NCBI GenBank assembly: GCA_964620915.1
Contig: CAZUKP010000007.1
Span: forward strand, 1 to 64,000
Length of the DNA stretch: 64,000 bases
Direction: 5' to 3'
Source: Hyphomicrobium_A sp964620915
GTDB taxonomy: Bacteria; Pseudomonadota; Alphaproteobacteria; Rhizobiales; Hyphomicrobiaceae
Under the pieces are notes generated by a model. It searched no databases, was not told the origin of the DNA, and saw only the letters and a list, made by a program, of their open reading frames with translations. How positions within the stretch are numbered: the stretch's first letter is position 1; each line of letters opens with the position of its first letter. Positions 45,523-54,296 of this stretch are shown in pieces. Position numbers and translations under genes: made by a program.

Positions 45523-45930
45523 ATGCCTTCAAAACTGACCCTTTCCGCTGCCGCCACTGTTCTGTGGACCGCTCTGATCGCACATCTTGCTCCAGCCCTC
45601 GCCCAAGAGCGGTGGGCAGCGATTGCTCCGAATAATGAGGCCTCCTCGACCGTGGTCTGGGCCACAACGCAAGAGCAGGCGAAGAGGTTAGCAATCGACG
45701 CCTGTCAGGACGTCTCTTCGACGTGCGCCTCGACGCCGGCCAGTACGAACGACATGAGCTACTATTTTGCGGTCATGTGCTGCACGGAACCTCAAGATGG
45801 GTGTGCCGCAAGCGTCGGCAGCAGCCGCAAATCGGCGCTGAATCTCGTCAAGAAAACCCTATCGGATGCCGATTATTCAAGCTGCAAGCTCAAGAATTAC
45901 ATCAAGGCCGGAACCGGTGAGAAGAGCTGA
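45523..45930 (+). CDS. secreted DUF4189-like small protein
   Basis: The 135-residue protein has a signal peptide (1-27, cleavage near ALAQ) and a mature part starting ERWAAIAPNN, with several Cys (ACQDVSSTC, MCCTEPQDGC, SSCKLK). The WxAIA start and Cys spacing resemble DUF4189, a family of secreted proteins of unknown role. The odd-even Cys pattern suggests disulfides in the periplasm. It lies upstream of tRNA-Gly. Confidence 0.75.
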   Translation: MPSKLTLSAAATVLWTALIAHLAPALAQERWAAIAPNNEASSTVVWATTQEQAKRLAIDACQDVSSTCASTPASTNDMSYYFAVMCCTEPQDGCAASVGSSRKSALNLVKKTLSDADYSSCKLKNYIKAGTGEKS

Positions 45931-45966
45931 TCCGGGCGGAGTGCATGGGGGGCGAACATCGCCATC

Positions 45967-45995
45967 TTGCAAAGGCCGGACAGTTGCGCCATAAG
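45967..45995 (+). promoter_or_regulatory. candidate sigma-70 promoter of tRNA-Gly
   Basis: TTGCAA (45967-45972) and CATAAG (45990-45995) are spaced by exactly 17 bases, giving a plausible -35/-10 pair. Transcription would start near 46002, about 36 bases upstream of the mature tRNA. No other candidate in the gap fits as well. Confidence 0.4.
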
Positions 45996-46037
45996 GCGGA
46001 TCCGCTGCTCTATGAGCGGCAACCTTACCTCATGGAT

Positions 46038-46112
46038 GCGGGCGTAGCTCAGGGGTAGAGCATCACGTTGCCAACGTGAGGGTCGTGAGTTCGAATCTCA
46101 TCGCCCGCTCCA
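46038..46112 (+). tRNA. tRNA-Gly (anticodon GCC)
   Basis: A complete cloverleaf folds from GCGGGCG...CGCCCGC: 7-bp acceptor, D arm GCTC/GAGC, anticodon arm TCACG-TTGCCAA-CGTGA with anticodon GCC, and a T arm with loop TTCGAAT. The 3' CCA is encoded. It reads GGC and GGU Gly codons. Confidence 0.97.
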
Positions 46113-46186
46113 AACTTCTCACAAAATCAGAACGCTGCAATCCCGGAAACTCCGGGTGCGCCATGGTCTGCGAAACGCATGACGTG

Positions 46187-47065
46187 TCAGGCGGCGCTAG
46201 AAGCGGCCGATGTCTCTTGGGCTTGGGCAGCTTCGAGCCGCGCCAGCATCTCTTCGGTCAGCGCGCGCACAGCCTTGCCGACCTGGCCGGGGTACTTCGC
46301 CAGATAGCTGCGCTGATACTGCTGGAAACGCGCTGCGTCCTGAAGCGGTGTGAATCGAGGAATCGCCTGCGTGAAGCAACGGTTTTCCGCGTTGCTTTCC
46401 AGCCAGCGGTGATACTCTTGGTCAGATGGCGAGTTATCTTCTTTGAGGTTGACGATGACGCCTAAGTTCTCTGCAAAGCCCATTTCCGGATTGAGGGACT
46501 TGAACCGGCGGAAGACCTCAAGGCCGCAAGCAGAAACGTAATCTGGCTTGGTCGGCGAAACATGAAAATCGGCCTCGCGCAGCCAGCTCTCCGTCAAAAT
46601 CGACAAGCCGGGCGGACAGTCGATCAGAACAATATCGAAGACTTTGCGCGCCTCGACGAGAAGCTGGGCGATCACCTCGCGCAGGCGTGAGTGCAAGCTT
46701 TCCTTTGAGACTTCTCGCTCGAAGAGTGTGAGCTGCATGTCGCTTGGCAGGAGGTAGACCGTACGTGCGTCATCGACATCAGAGATATTACGGACGATGA
46801 ACTTCGGCCAATCGATTGTCTCGTTCTTCAGGACGGTGCTGTACAGGTAGTCGACGATGGTCGCACCTTCGCTCTGCAGTTTGTGAAGGCTCTGCACCGT
46901 CATCAGCATGCTTGAAAGGCTGGCCTGGGAATCACTGTCAATGACGAGAACGTTCTTGCCGTGGAAGGTCGAGATGGTCTCGGCAATGGCAAGAACAAGG
47001 GTCGATTTCCCGACACCCCCCTTGGTGTTCATAACAGCGATGGCATTGCGCATGACGCTCGACAT
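46187..47065 (-). CDS. orphan ParA-family ATPase
   Basis: The 292-residue protein has the deviant Walker A KGGVGKST (15-22), the NVLVIDSDSQASLSSML segment and Walker B DIVLIDCPPGLSIL. ParA/MinD ATPases move DNA or protein cargo on the nucleoid or membrane. No ParB, centromere-like repeat or partner gene lies nearby, so the cargo is unknown; it may be a chemotaxis/organelle or other positioning factor. Starts ATG 47065 and ATG 47053 are both possible: GGAAGGA lies too close to the first and 12 bases from the second. A weak hairpin (CCCGGA/TCCGGG, 46142-46156) lies past its stop. Confidence 0.88.
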   Translation of the reverse strand: MSSVMRNAIAVMNTKGGVGKSTLVLAIAETISTFHGKNVLVIDSDSQASLSSMLMTVQSLHKLQSEGATIVDYLYSTVLKNETIDWPKFIVRNISDVDDARTVYLLPSDMQLTLFEREVSKESLHSRLREVIAQLLVEARKVFDIVLIDCPPGLSILTESWLREADFHVSPTKPDYVSACGLEVFRRFKSLNPEMGFAENLGVIVNLKEDNSPSDQEYHRWLESNAENRCFTQAIPRFTPLQDAARFQQYQRSYLAKYPGQVGKAVRALTEEMLARLEAAQAQETSAASSAA

Positions 47066-47404
47066 TCCTTCCCGAACGGCCCAGTCCTCAGCACAGAACT
47101 CGATCGCTCATTCCCCAATGGCGGGGGAATATGGCAACGTTGAGATTATCATGCAACGGTTGGCCACGATCAGGATGAACATTTGAAAGATGAGCGAGAA
47201 TGAAAGGTAAACAGGTTCGGGGGGACGCATGCTTGGTGTGAAACGGGGAGACCAGACTGCGCACATAGCCATGACTCGCACACCGGGGGCGCCAGCACCA
47301 GCCTGCTTTGGGTTCGACATCGATACTCGCACCGGCACACAACGCGCGAAGCCGCCTTTTTCTGTGCTATAGGCCGCTCCGGCGCACTACGAGGGGCACG
47401 TGAT
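47066..47404. other. 339-base divergent gap
   Basis: Between the divergent ParA and transporter genes I find no gene, tRNA or strong hairpin. Short minus-strand frames (47088-47342) look like chance. The region must hold both promoters; GAGGGG at 47391-47396 is the likely ribosome site of the transporter. Confidence 0.5.
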
Positions 47405-48814
47405 TTGCAGACGGCAATCCAAACGGTAATCCCAAATCAATCCGTAAACGGCACTGCGCGCGCACCATTGCGGGCGCGGATTTCGTGGATGTTGTTCGAT
47501 TGGTCAATTCAGCCGTTCTACACGCTAATTTTGACATTTTTGTTTGCCCCGTATTTTGCCAATACGGTTATCGGGGACGGCCCGCGCGGCCAGGCCCTAT
47601 GGGGATATGCCGCAGCAACAGCCGGCGTGCTCATTGCGATTGGCAGCCCGTTCTTTGGCGCCTACGCCGATGGACATGGGCGGCGCAAGCCATGGATCGG
47701 AATGCTGGCCGTGGTCCTGGCGGTCTCGATGACGACGCTTTGGATCGCCACGCCCAATGCCCCCACGTCGACGGTCTACCTCGTGCTCTTCGCCTTCGTG
47801 TGCGCCACGGCGGCCGCCGAATTTTCCTCCGTTTTCTCCAATGCGATCATGCCCACGCTCGTTCCCCATAATGAGTTGGGCCGTCTGTCGGGAACAGGCT
47901 GGGCATTTGGCTATACGGGCGGGCTGATCAGCCTTCTGCTGGTCGCGGGTATCTTGCTGCCGACACCCGACGGAAAGACGATTCTTGGGCTTGAACCCTT
48001 GCTGCATCTCGACGTCGGATCACGCGAAAGCGACCGGCTCGTCGGTCCATATTGCGCCATCTGGTATCTCGTATTCATGATCCCATTCTTCTTGTTCGTG
48101 CCCGACAAGCAACCCAAGCGGAAGGACGGGCGATCGGCCGTTGGCGAACTTTTGAGCACATTGCGTTCACTGCCGGGCCACCGCGACATGCTGCATTTCC
48201 TTGTTGCACGCATGCTGTACACGGACGGGCTCACCGCAATTTTCACGTTCGGCGGCATATACGGCTCAAGCGTGTTCGGCTGGGGCGCACTTCCACTTGG
48301 AATTTTCGGCCTTGTGCTCACGGTTGTCGGCGCGATCGGCGCGCTCTTTGGCGGCATTCTGGATGATCGATTCAGCGCAAAGGCCGTCATCATGGCATCG
48401 CTTATTCTGATACTCATTGGCGCCTTTGGCATCTTGTCCGTGGACCACACACACGTGCTCTATTTCATCGAAGTTGCCCCGAAGGCTGAAGGATCGGCAC
48501 CGTTCTCCTCTATCGGCGAGCGGGTGTTCTTGGGCTTTGCGATGATCATCGGACTGGTCTCCGCCCCAACCCAGGCCTCCAGCCGCTCACTGCTGGCGCG
48601 CCTAGCGCCTCCGGAGAAGATGACCCAATTCTTCGGCCTCTTTGCCTTTTCGGGGAAGGTGACAGCTTTTCTTGCGCCGTTCTTCGTCGCAACGCTGACG
48701 GAAATCTCCAACAGCCAGCGAATTGGCATGTCTGCGATTGCACTCTTTATCATCGTGGGCATTGTCTTAATGTTGCCGGTGAAAAGCCCGCGCAGCAGAA
48801 CGACGGGCCCTTGA
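47405..48814 (+). CDS. MFS transporter, UMF1/Atg22-like family
   Basis: The 469-residue protein has about 12 membrane segments and the UMF1-type start (ISWMLFDWSIQPFYTLILTFLFAPYFA). The region DGHGRRKPWIG corresponds to the MFS motif A loop. Family members are related to the fungal vacuolar exporter Atg22; bacterial substrates are unknown. There is no ATG; TTG 47405 with GAGGGG about 9 bases upstream is the likely start. It is followed by PPK2 at 55 bases. Confidence 0.88.
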   Translation: MQTAIQTVIPNQSVNGTARAPLRARISWMLFDWSIQPFYTLILTFLFAPYFANTVIGDGPRGQALWGYAAATAGVLIAIGSPFFGAYADGHGRRKPWIGMLAVVLAVSMTTLWIATPNAPTSTVYLVLFAFVCATAAAEFSSVFSNAIMPTLVPHNELGRLSGTGWAFGYTGGLISLLLVAGILLPTPDGKTILGLEPLLHLDVGSRESDRLVGPYCAIWYLVFMIPFFLFVPDKQPKRKDGRSAVGELLSTLRSLPGHRDMLHFLVARMLYTDGLTAIFTFGGIYGSSVFGWGALPLGIFGLVLTVVGAIGALFGGILDDRFSAKAVIMASLILILIGAFGILSVDHTHVLYFIEVAPKAEGSAPFSSIGERVFLGFAMIIGLVSAPTQASSRSLLARLAPPEKMTQFFGLFAFSGKVTAFLAPFFVATLTEISNSQRIGMSAIALFIIVGIVLMLPVKSPRSRTTGP

Positions 48815-48869
48815 GGTCGCAGGCGGGCGGTTGGTACGAGAGCCGGAGATGACGCTGCCGGAGGCTGAA

Positions 48870-49718
48870 ATGGATTTTCGAAAGGAATTCGAGGTCAAAC
48901 CCGGCGAAGGTGTGAGACTTTCGAAGATCGATCCGGCCTACCATAGTGCCCACGGCTCCGAATCCGAGGCCAAGCAAGACCTCGACCACTACAAAGAGAA
49001 GATCAGAAATCTCCAGCGCACACTCTACGGCGACCGCTCAAAAGCGTTACTCGTCGTGCTGCAAGGCATAGACGGCGCAGGTAAGGACGGCACCTGCTGG
49101 CACGTCATGAGCGCAATGGATCCCCAGGGCGTCAAGGTGACGGGCTTCAAGCAACCCACACCGGCCGAACGCGACCACGACTTCCTCTGGCGCATTCATC
49201 CCCACGCCCCGGCCAAAGGTGAAATTGCCGTCTTCAACCGCTCGCACTACGAGGACGTGCTGGTTGCCCGCGTCCACGATCTCGTGCCCAAGCCGGTGTG
49301 GGAACAGCGCTATGACTTCATCAACGAGTGGGAGCGCCTTCTCCATACCGAGAACCAAACGACCATTTTGAAGTTCTTCCTCTACATCTCGAAGGAGGAG
49401 CAGCTCGAACGGTTCAAACGCCGTCTCTATGATCCTTCCCGGCAATGGAAGATCAGCAACGCGGACTACACAGAGCGCGAACGGTGGGATGATTACATCG
49501 CGGCTTTCGAGGCAGCTCTGAGCAAATGTTCGACATCACACGCCCCCTGGTATGTGATCCCGTCGAACCACAAATGGTTCCGCAATCTGGCCGTATCCCA
49601 AATCATTGCAGATACGCTGGAAGACATGCATCCAAAATGGCCGGAGCCAACGGTCGATCTGGACGAAATTCGCAAGCTCTACCACTCGGCGGAGCAAGGG
49701 AACGAGAAGGCCTCCTAG
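48870..49718 (+). CDS. ppk2: polyphosphate kinase 2 (PPK2)
   Basis: PPK2 transfers phosphate between polyphosphate and nucleoside di- or monophosphates. The 282-residue protein is a one-domain form with Walker A GIDGAGKDG (66-74), the lid segment DPSRQWKISNADYTERERW, and the conserved EIAVFNRSHYEDV. The subclass cannot be fixed by eye, but the length suggests class I or III. ATG 48870 has GGAGG 5 bases upstream, which decides against the longer TTG/ATG starts. It lies between the transporter and the LEA-like gene. Confidence 0.95.
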   Translation: MDFRKEFEVKPGEGVRLSKIDPAYHSAHGSESEAKQDLDHYKEKIRNLQRTLYGDRSKALLVVLQGIDGAGKDGTCWHVMSAMDPQGVKVTGFKQPTPAERDHDFLWRIHPHAPAKGEIAVFNRSHYEDVLVARVHDLVPKPVWEQRYDFINEWERLLHTENQTTILKFFLYISKEEQLERFKRRLYDPSRQWKISNADYTERERWDDYIAAFEAALSKCSTSHAPWYVIPSNHKWFRNLAVSQIIADTLEDMHPKWPEPTVDLDEIRKLYHSAEQGNEKAS

Positions 49719-49829
49719 GTCAAAGCAGGCCGAGGAAAGCTTCGTTTGAATGCCGGGGCTGGCAACTCAAGGCCCTGTTGCATACATCTGCAATACTTGA
49801 TCTTCGTCAGCCCAAGGATTCGACCTCAG

Positions 49830-50321
49830 ATGACACCGATCAGACCGTTCCTGGCAGCAGCGCTCATGTTCGCGTCTCTGCCCGCGTTTGCCCAAGAGAC
49901 GCCCTTCCCAAAGCCGAACGCAGAGGCTCCTGATTCAGACAGTACAAAGTCTGACAAAAAGTCAGCCGACGAGGCCATCGATCACGCCAAGGACGCCACC
50001 AGTGCTGCCATCGAGGCTGCGAAACAGGCGATCATCGAGGCGATCGACAAGGCCAAGGAGCATACGAGCTCGGCGCTCGACTCCAGCAAGGAAGCGACCG
50101 AAGGCGCATTGGACGACGCCAGTGAGGCAACCAAGCTGCTCGACAAGGCTGCCAAAGCCGCGCGTGAAGTTTTGGAAAAAGCAAAACAGGCCGCCAGTGA
50201 GGTCTTGGACAAGGCCAAAGAGGCGACGAAGGATTTCGACAAGGGCGATAGTGACAGCGACGAGCCCGGCGATGCTCCTGACGAAAACGAGGAGGCCGTT
50301 CCGCCGCCTAAGGAAATCTAA
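49830..50321 (+). CDS. secreted amphipathic-helix (LEA-like) protein
   Basis: I do not recognise a named family. The 163-residue protein has a signal peptide (1-21, AFA-Q) and a long Ala/Lys/Glu/Asp-rich region (about 44-138) with repeated motifs such as KAKEHTSSALD, KAAKAAREVLEKAKQAASEVLDKAKEATK. This pattern predicts extended amphipathic helix or coiled coil, as in group 3 LEA or apolipoprotein-like proteins. A short acidic tail (DSDSDEPGDAPDENEE) follows. There are no Cys and no Trp. AAGGA lies 11 bases before ATG 49830. Linkage to PPK2 suggests a stress role, inferred only. Confidence 0.75.
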   Translation: MTPIRPFLAAALMFASLPAFAQETPFPKPNAEAPDSDSTKSDKKSADEAIDHAKDATSAAIEAAKQAIIEAIDKAKEHTSSALDSSKEATEGALDDASEATKLLDKAAKAAREVLEKAKQAASEVLDKAKEATKDFDKGDSDSDEPGDAPDENEEAVPPPKEI

Positions 50322-50333
50322 GACCAGCACTCA

Positions 50334-50843
50334 TTACTGCTTTGGGCGCTCGGCAACCATGAACCACGAGGCGCCAAAGTGCGGGTCGTGCCAAATTCGC
50401 TTCCAGCGAAAGCCCGCCTTCTCATAGGCGCGCACCGCGCGCTCGTTCTTGATTGACGGGAAGACACAGACCGCGACGGCAAGCGTCGTGGCGAACACCT
50501 CGTCCTTGAGGAGAGCAAGCGCCGCCTGACCGACGCCCTTGCCCCTATGCTCTTCGGAGGCCACGAACAAGTCGAGGTCCCACGTCCCCGCCTCCAGATC
50601 TTGTGGCAGCTCGTCACCCCAAATTGTCGCGTCGACGGCATGGGCATAGCCGACCGGACGGCCACCGGCTTCGATGATGCGGCACAGCGCGTGGTCAGAG
50701 TTCAGCGCAATGTTGACTTCTGCCTCCGTCGCCGAAAGCGGACCCCACCAATCCTGAACATCTGGGCGCGAGAGCCAGCCTCTGATCAGAACCCAGTCAG
50801 CGCGGTGCGCAGCGCGCAACCGGACACGAGCCCCATGATCCAT
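50334..50843 (-). CDS. GNAT-family N-acetyltransferase
   Basis: The 169-residue protein has GNAT motifs: a WDLDLFVASEEHRGKGVGQAALALL acetyl-CoA loop and a C-terminal NERAVRAYEKAGFRWKRI helix. Overall layout (WLSRPDVQDWWG start) resembles AAC(6')-type and IucB-related acetyltransferases, but substrate cannot be assigned. It begins 4 bases after purH on the same strand and converges on the LEA-like gene across 12 bases. Confidence 0.85.
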   Translation of the reverse strand: MDHGARVRLRAAHRADWVLIRGWLSRPDVQDWWGPLSATEAEVNIALNSDHALCRIIEAGGRPVGYAHAVDATIWGDELPQDLEAGTWDLDLFVASEEHRGKGVGQAALALLKDEVFATTLAVAVCVFPSIKNERAVRAYEKAGFRWKRIWHDPHFGASWFMVAERPKQ

Positions 50844-50847
50844 CGTC

Positions 50848-52437
50848 TCAGTGCCGGAAATGGCGCATGCCGGTGAAGACCATTGCGAGGCCCTTCTCGT
50901 CGGCCGCCTTGATCACCTCGTCGTCGCGCATAGAGCCGCCCGGCTGAATAACCGCCGTCGCACCGGCCTCTGCCGCGGCGAGTAGCCCGTCCGCGAACGG
51001 GAAGAAGGCGTCTGACGCGACGACCGAGCCCACCGTCAGTGGATCGGCGAGCCCCAGGACTTTGGCCGCATCCGCCGACTTCAACGCGGCAATGCGCGTT
51101 GAATCGATCCGGCTCATCTGGCCGGCCCCAATCCCCACGGTCGCGCCGTCCTTTGCATAGACGATCGCATTCGACTTCACATGTTTGGCCACTTTGAAAG
51201 CAAACAAGAGATCGGCCAGTTCCTGCTCGGTTGGCACACGCTGGGTGACGACTTTGAGATCGGAGGCGCCCACGGCACCGTTATCGCGCGATTGGACGAG
51301 CAAACCCCCTGCGAGCGAACGCATCATCACACCGGCGGCCCGCGGATCAGGCAAGCCACCCGTTTTCAGAAGGCGCAGGTTCTTCTTTGCTTGGAAGATC
51401 GCTCGCGCTTCGGGCGAGACATCGGGCGCGATGACGACCTCCGTGAAGATCTTTGAAATCTCTTCGGCGGCCGCCGCATCTATCGACTGGTTGAGCGCAA
51501 CGATGCCACCGAACGCGCTGGTCTGATCGCACACAAGTGCTTTGAGATATGCATCTTTCAATGAGCCGCCGATTGCCACACCGCACGGATTGGCGTGCTT
51601 AATGATGGCAACCGCTGGCTGTTTCTCGCCGAACTCAGCCACGAGTTCGAATGCAGCATCCGTGTCATTGAGATTGTTGTAGGAAAGCTCCTTGCCTTGG
51701 AGCTGCTCAGCCGTCGCAACGCCAGGCCGCGGATCGCCCGACACATAAAATGCTGCGGTCTGATGCGGGTTCTCACCATACCGCAACGCCTGGGACAGCC
51801 GGCCGCCGAACACACGCCAATCGGGTGCGCCCTCACCGAGCTCTGAGGCGAACCAGCCGCTGATTGCCGCGTCGTAAGCCGCCGTACGAGCGAACGCTTT
51901 CGCGGCCAAATTCTTGCGCAGCTCGATTGTCGTCGCACCGCCGTTGGATTGCATTTCCTTGAGAACGCGCTGGTAGTCACCGGGCTCCACGACGACCGTG
52001 ACGCCTGCGTGGTTCTTTGCGCCCGCGCGAATGAGCGCCGGCCCACCGATATCGATGTTCTCCACACACTCGTCATAAGAACCACCCTTCGCCACAGTGG
52101 CCTCAAAGGGATAGAGATTGACGACGAGCAGGTCTATCGGCGCGATGTCGTGCGCGGCCGCCTGCGCCTCATGCTCCGCGTTGCCGCGAATTGCAAGCAG
52201 TCCACCATGCACCTTTGGATGAAGCGTCTTGACGCGACCATCGAGCATCTCGGGAAATCCGGTCAGCTCCGAAACGTCTGTCACACTCTGTCCATTTGAG
52301 CGCAGCGCGGCCGCCGTTCCGCCAGTTGAAACTAGCTCCACGTCCATCTCTGCCAACGCACGAGCAAATTCGATGAGGCCCGTCTTGTCGGAAACAGACA
52401 AAAGTGCGCGGCGGACTTTGGTTTCTTTCTGCGTCAT
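50848..52437 (-). CDS. purH: bifunctional AICAR transformylase/IMP cyclohydrolase
   Basis: PurH carries out the last two steps of IMP synthesis. The 529-residue protein has the N-terminal IMP cyclohydrolase domain (RALLSVSDKTGLIEFA, LVSTGGTA) and the C-terminal AICAR transformylase domain (SYNNLNDTDAAFELV, KHANPCGVA, SDAFFPFADG). The start overlaps the heparinase-like stop by four bases (ATGA), so it is likely coupled to that gene, an order common in the Hyphomicrobiales. Confidence 0.98.
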   Translation of the reverse strand: MTQKETKVRRALLSVSDKTGLIEFARALAEMDVELVSTGGTAAALRSNGQSVTDVSELTGFPEMLDGRVKTLHPKVHGGLLAIRGNAEHEAQAAAHDIAPIDLLVVNLYPFEATVAKGGSYDECVENIDIGGPALIRAGAKNHAGVTVVVEPGDYQRVLKEMQSNGGATTIELRKNLAAKAFARTAAYDAAISGWFASELGEGAPDWRVFGGRLSQALRYGENPHQTAAFYVSGDPRPGVATAEQLQGKELSYNNLNDTDAAFELVAEFGEKQPAVAIIKHANPCGVAIGGSLKDAYLKALVCDQTSAFGGIVALNQSIDAAAAEEISKIFTEVVIAPDVSPEARAIFQAKKNLRLLKTGGLPDPRAAGVMMRSLAGGLLVQSRDNGAVGASDLKVVTQRVPTEQELADLLFAFKVAKHVKSNAIVYAKDGATVGIGAGQMSRIDSTRIAALKSADAAKVLGLADPLTVGSVVASDAFFPFADGLLAAAEAGATAVIQPGGSMRDDEVIKAADEKGLAMVFTGMRHFRH

Positions 52438-54155
52438 TCGGCCTTTTCCGGATTTAAACGCTCAACGAACCACTTGATTTCGCTCTCGCCAAACGTCGCG
52501 CCGCGCAAGACGATCTGCAGGGCGCGGCGCGGGCCGGCAATGTCGGCAAAGTAGACGCTCTCCTCAATCGTCATCTCGGCACCTTCGGCGCCAAAGTTCC
52601 AGCTTTCGCCGTCAAGCAGCTCAAGCTCGGCACTATTTCGGTCCTTACTGAGCCTGCAACTGACATCCGGGTGGAGGTGAAAATGAATTGCGAAGGGAAG
52701 ATCGCGCCTCAGGCGTACTTTGCGCTTGAAACCATCAAGCCGGTCCACGCCTTCCAAACGACCGCCATCCGAAGCAAGCGACAGACGGCGATTGTGGACG
52801 AGTTCAAAGCGGCTGAGATAACCGTCATGGCTCGCATCAAGCCAAACGGTATCATCCGTCTGTCCCATGCGCGATCGAACATTGTCTGGGGTTCGGATAG
52901 GCGGACTGCCGATGAGCGTCTCCAGGCGTTGGTTCGCGACCAGCCTGGACGACGACTGTTCAGCAAGGCAGAGCGTGTTGTGGCTTGCAGTCGCGCGTGC
53001 TGCGGGGCGCCAGTTCGCGGCCCCCGCACCCGGCATCCCACTGTTCACGAACAACAGGTCAGGACCGCTACTCATTTCGAACGACAAGCAACCGGCTTGG
53101 GCCTCGCCGGAAATTTCCAATGGCGGTGGCGAACCAGCGTCGACGATCACAATGGCACGACCTCTCTCAAGCCGCGAGTAGTGCGATGCCGGCGCATCGG
53201 CCAAACCGTTCCCCGTTGGGTCGTGATAGACGAGAATCGTCGCCAGACCCGTCGCCGATGGCGCGCCTACTCCATTGAATCGTGCGAGCATGCCGTCACC
53301 CATCCTGAGATGACGCAGCATCGGGAACACGCGATCCATCGCTTCGGGAAGTGCAGCCGGGGGTTTGCGACTGCGCGTGGCGTAGCACTGGTTAAGCGGC
53401 AGAAGATCGAGCATCAGCTCGACCAACACCATCGGATTTCGGCTGATGTGGCCGCCATCGGCAAGGACCTGATAGTCAAGCTCGGCCGACAGTGCCTGTT
53501 CGACCCCTTTGAGGGCCCTCTCCTGACCAGCAATCGTGAGACTGGCAAGCGTGAGTGCTACCAGTGAGAGAAGACGCGGGACGCCATAGGGAGCATCGCG
53601 CCAACCGGCTCCCAAAAGTGCAAGCTGCAAACCCAAGCTCGTCGTGATCGTCCGGTAGGTCGACTCGTCGGCTTCCTCCAGGAGCAGGTCGGCACTTGAA
53701 AGCCACGAGATCAGCCGGCGTGCAGCAACAGCGGCTTCAGTACTTACACCGGCAGGATCATGACTTCGGATCGCCCACTCGGCCGCAAGCCGTCGCGCTG
53801 CATCGCGCGCTTCGTTACTACCGGCCGCTCGTAAATCGCGAAGCCAGCCGAAGCCGTGGAGTTCGCGGGCCCAATTGACATTGGGCGGATTGATGTCGAA
53901 CGGCGAGCGGCCATGCAAGTGCGCAATGGTGCCGGCAAGACCGAACTGCCCATGCTCAATCTCGCTCCAGAAACTTGGATCGGCGGTCCGCAAGTCCTGC
54001 GGCACAATCAAGAGCTGATTTGCAGCCGTCGGCCGGAACTGCCAACGCATGAGCGGTGAGGAGAGCATCCCCGCAATTGTCGACCGCCTGGAACGATCTG
54101 CTGCCAGCGCCGCAATGCGGAAGCGTTGTCTTAGCGTCAGGTCCGCCACGCTCAC
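52434..54155 (-). CDS. heparinase II/III family protein
   Basis: The 573-residue protein has an N-terminal alpha-helical toroid part and a C-terminal heparinase II/III-like beta domain (residues about 330-560; ASHNTLCLAEQSSSRLV, DGYLSRFELVHNRRLSL). Such proteins are polysaccharide lyases in some bacteria; in alphaproteobacteria this conserved rsmB-heparinase-purH member has no proven substrate. Starts at GTG 54155 or GTG 54149 are possible with GGAGGG upstream. No signal peptide is evident, so a cytoplasmic or unusual export route is open. Confidence 0.88.
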   Translation of the reverse strand: MSVADLTLRQRFRIAALAADRSRRSTIAGMLSSPLMRWQFRPTAANQLLIVPQDLRTADPSFWSEIEHGQFGLAGTIAHLHGRSPFDINPPNVNWARELHGFGWLRDLRAAGSNEARDAARRLAAEWAIRSHDPAGVSTEAAVAARRLISWLSSADLLLEEADESTYRTITTSLGLQLALLGAGWRDAPYGVPRLLSLVALTLASLTIAGQERALKGVEQALSAELDYQVLADGGHISRNPMVLVELMLDLLPLNQCYATRSRKPPAALPEAMDRVFPMLRHLRMGDGMLARFNGVGAPSATGLATILVYHDPTGNGLADAPASHYSRLERGRAIVIVDAGSPPPLEISGEAQAGCLSFEMSSGPDLLFVNSGMPGAGAANWRPAARATASHNTLCLAEQSSSRLVANQRLETLIGSPPIRTPDNVRSRMGQTDDTVWLDASHDGYLSRFELVHNRRLSLASDGGRLEGVDRLDGFKRKVRLRRDLPFAIHFHLHPDVSCRLSKDRNSAELELLDGESWNFGAEGAEMTIEESVYFADIAGPRRALQIVLRGATFGESEIKWFVERLNPEKAE

Positions 54156-54296
54156 AACCCTCCACGCCCGCTCGGCGACCCTTGGCCAGAATCGACATCA
54201 TGCCTTATGCCCATGCTGCTCGGACTACCCCCACGAAAGGGGCAAGACAAGGATCAGACCGCGACACGTTGTGCGTAGATTGTCGCGTGGACGCTC

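Noticed and set aside
46038..47404. Integrated plasmid or genomic island at tRNA-Gly
   Set aside because: No integrase, ParB, repeat of the tRNA end or composition change is visible; kept only as a question about the lone ParA.
50334..50843. Aminoglycoside resistance gene
   Set aside because: The AAC(6')-like layout is shared by many GNAT enzymes, and there is no mobile or resistance context.
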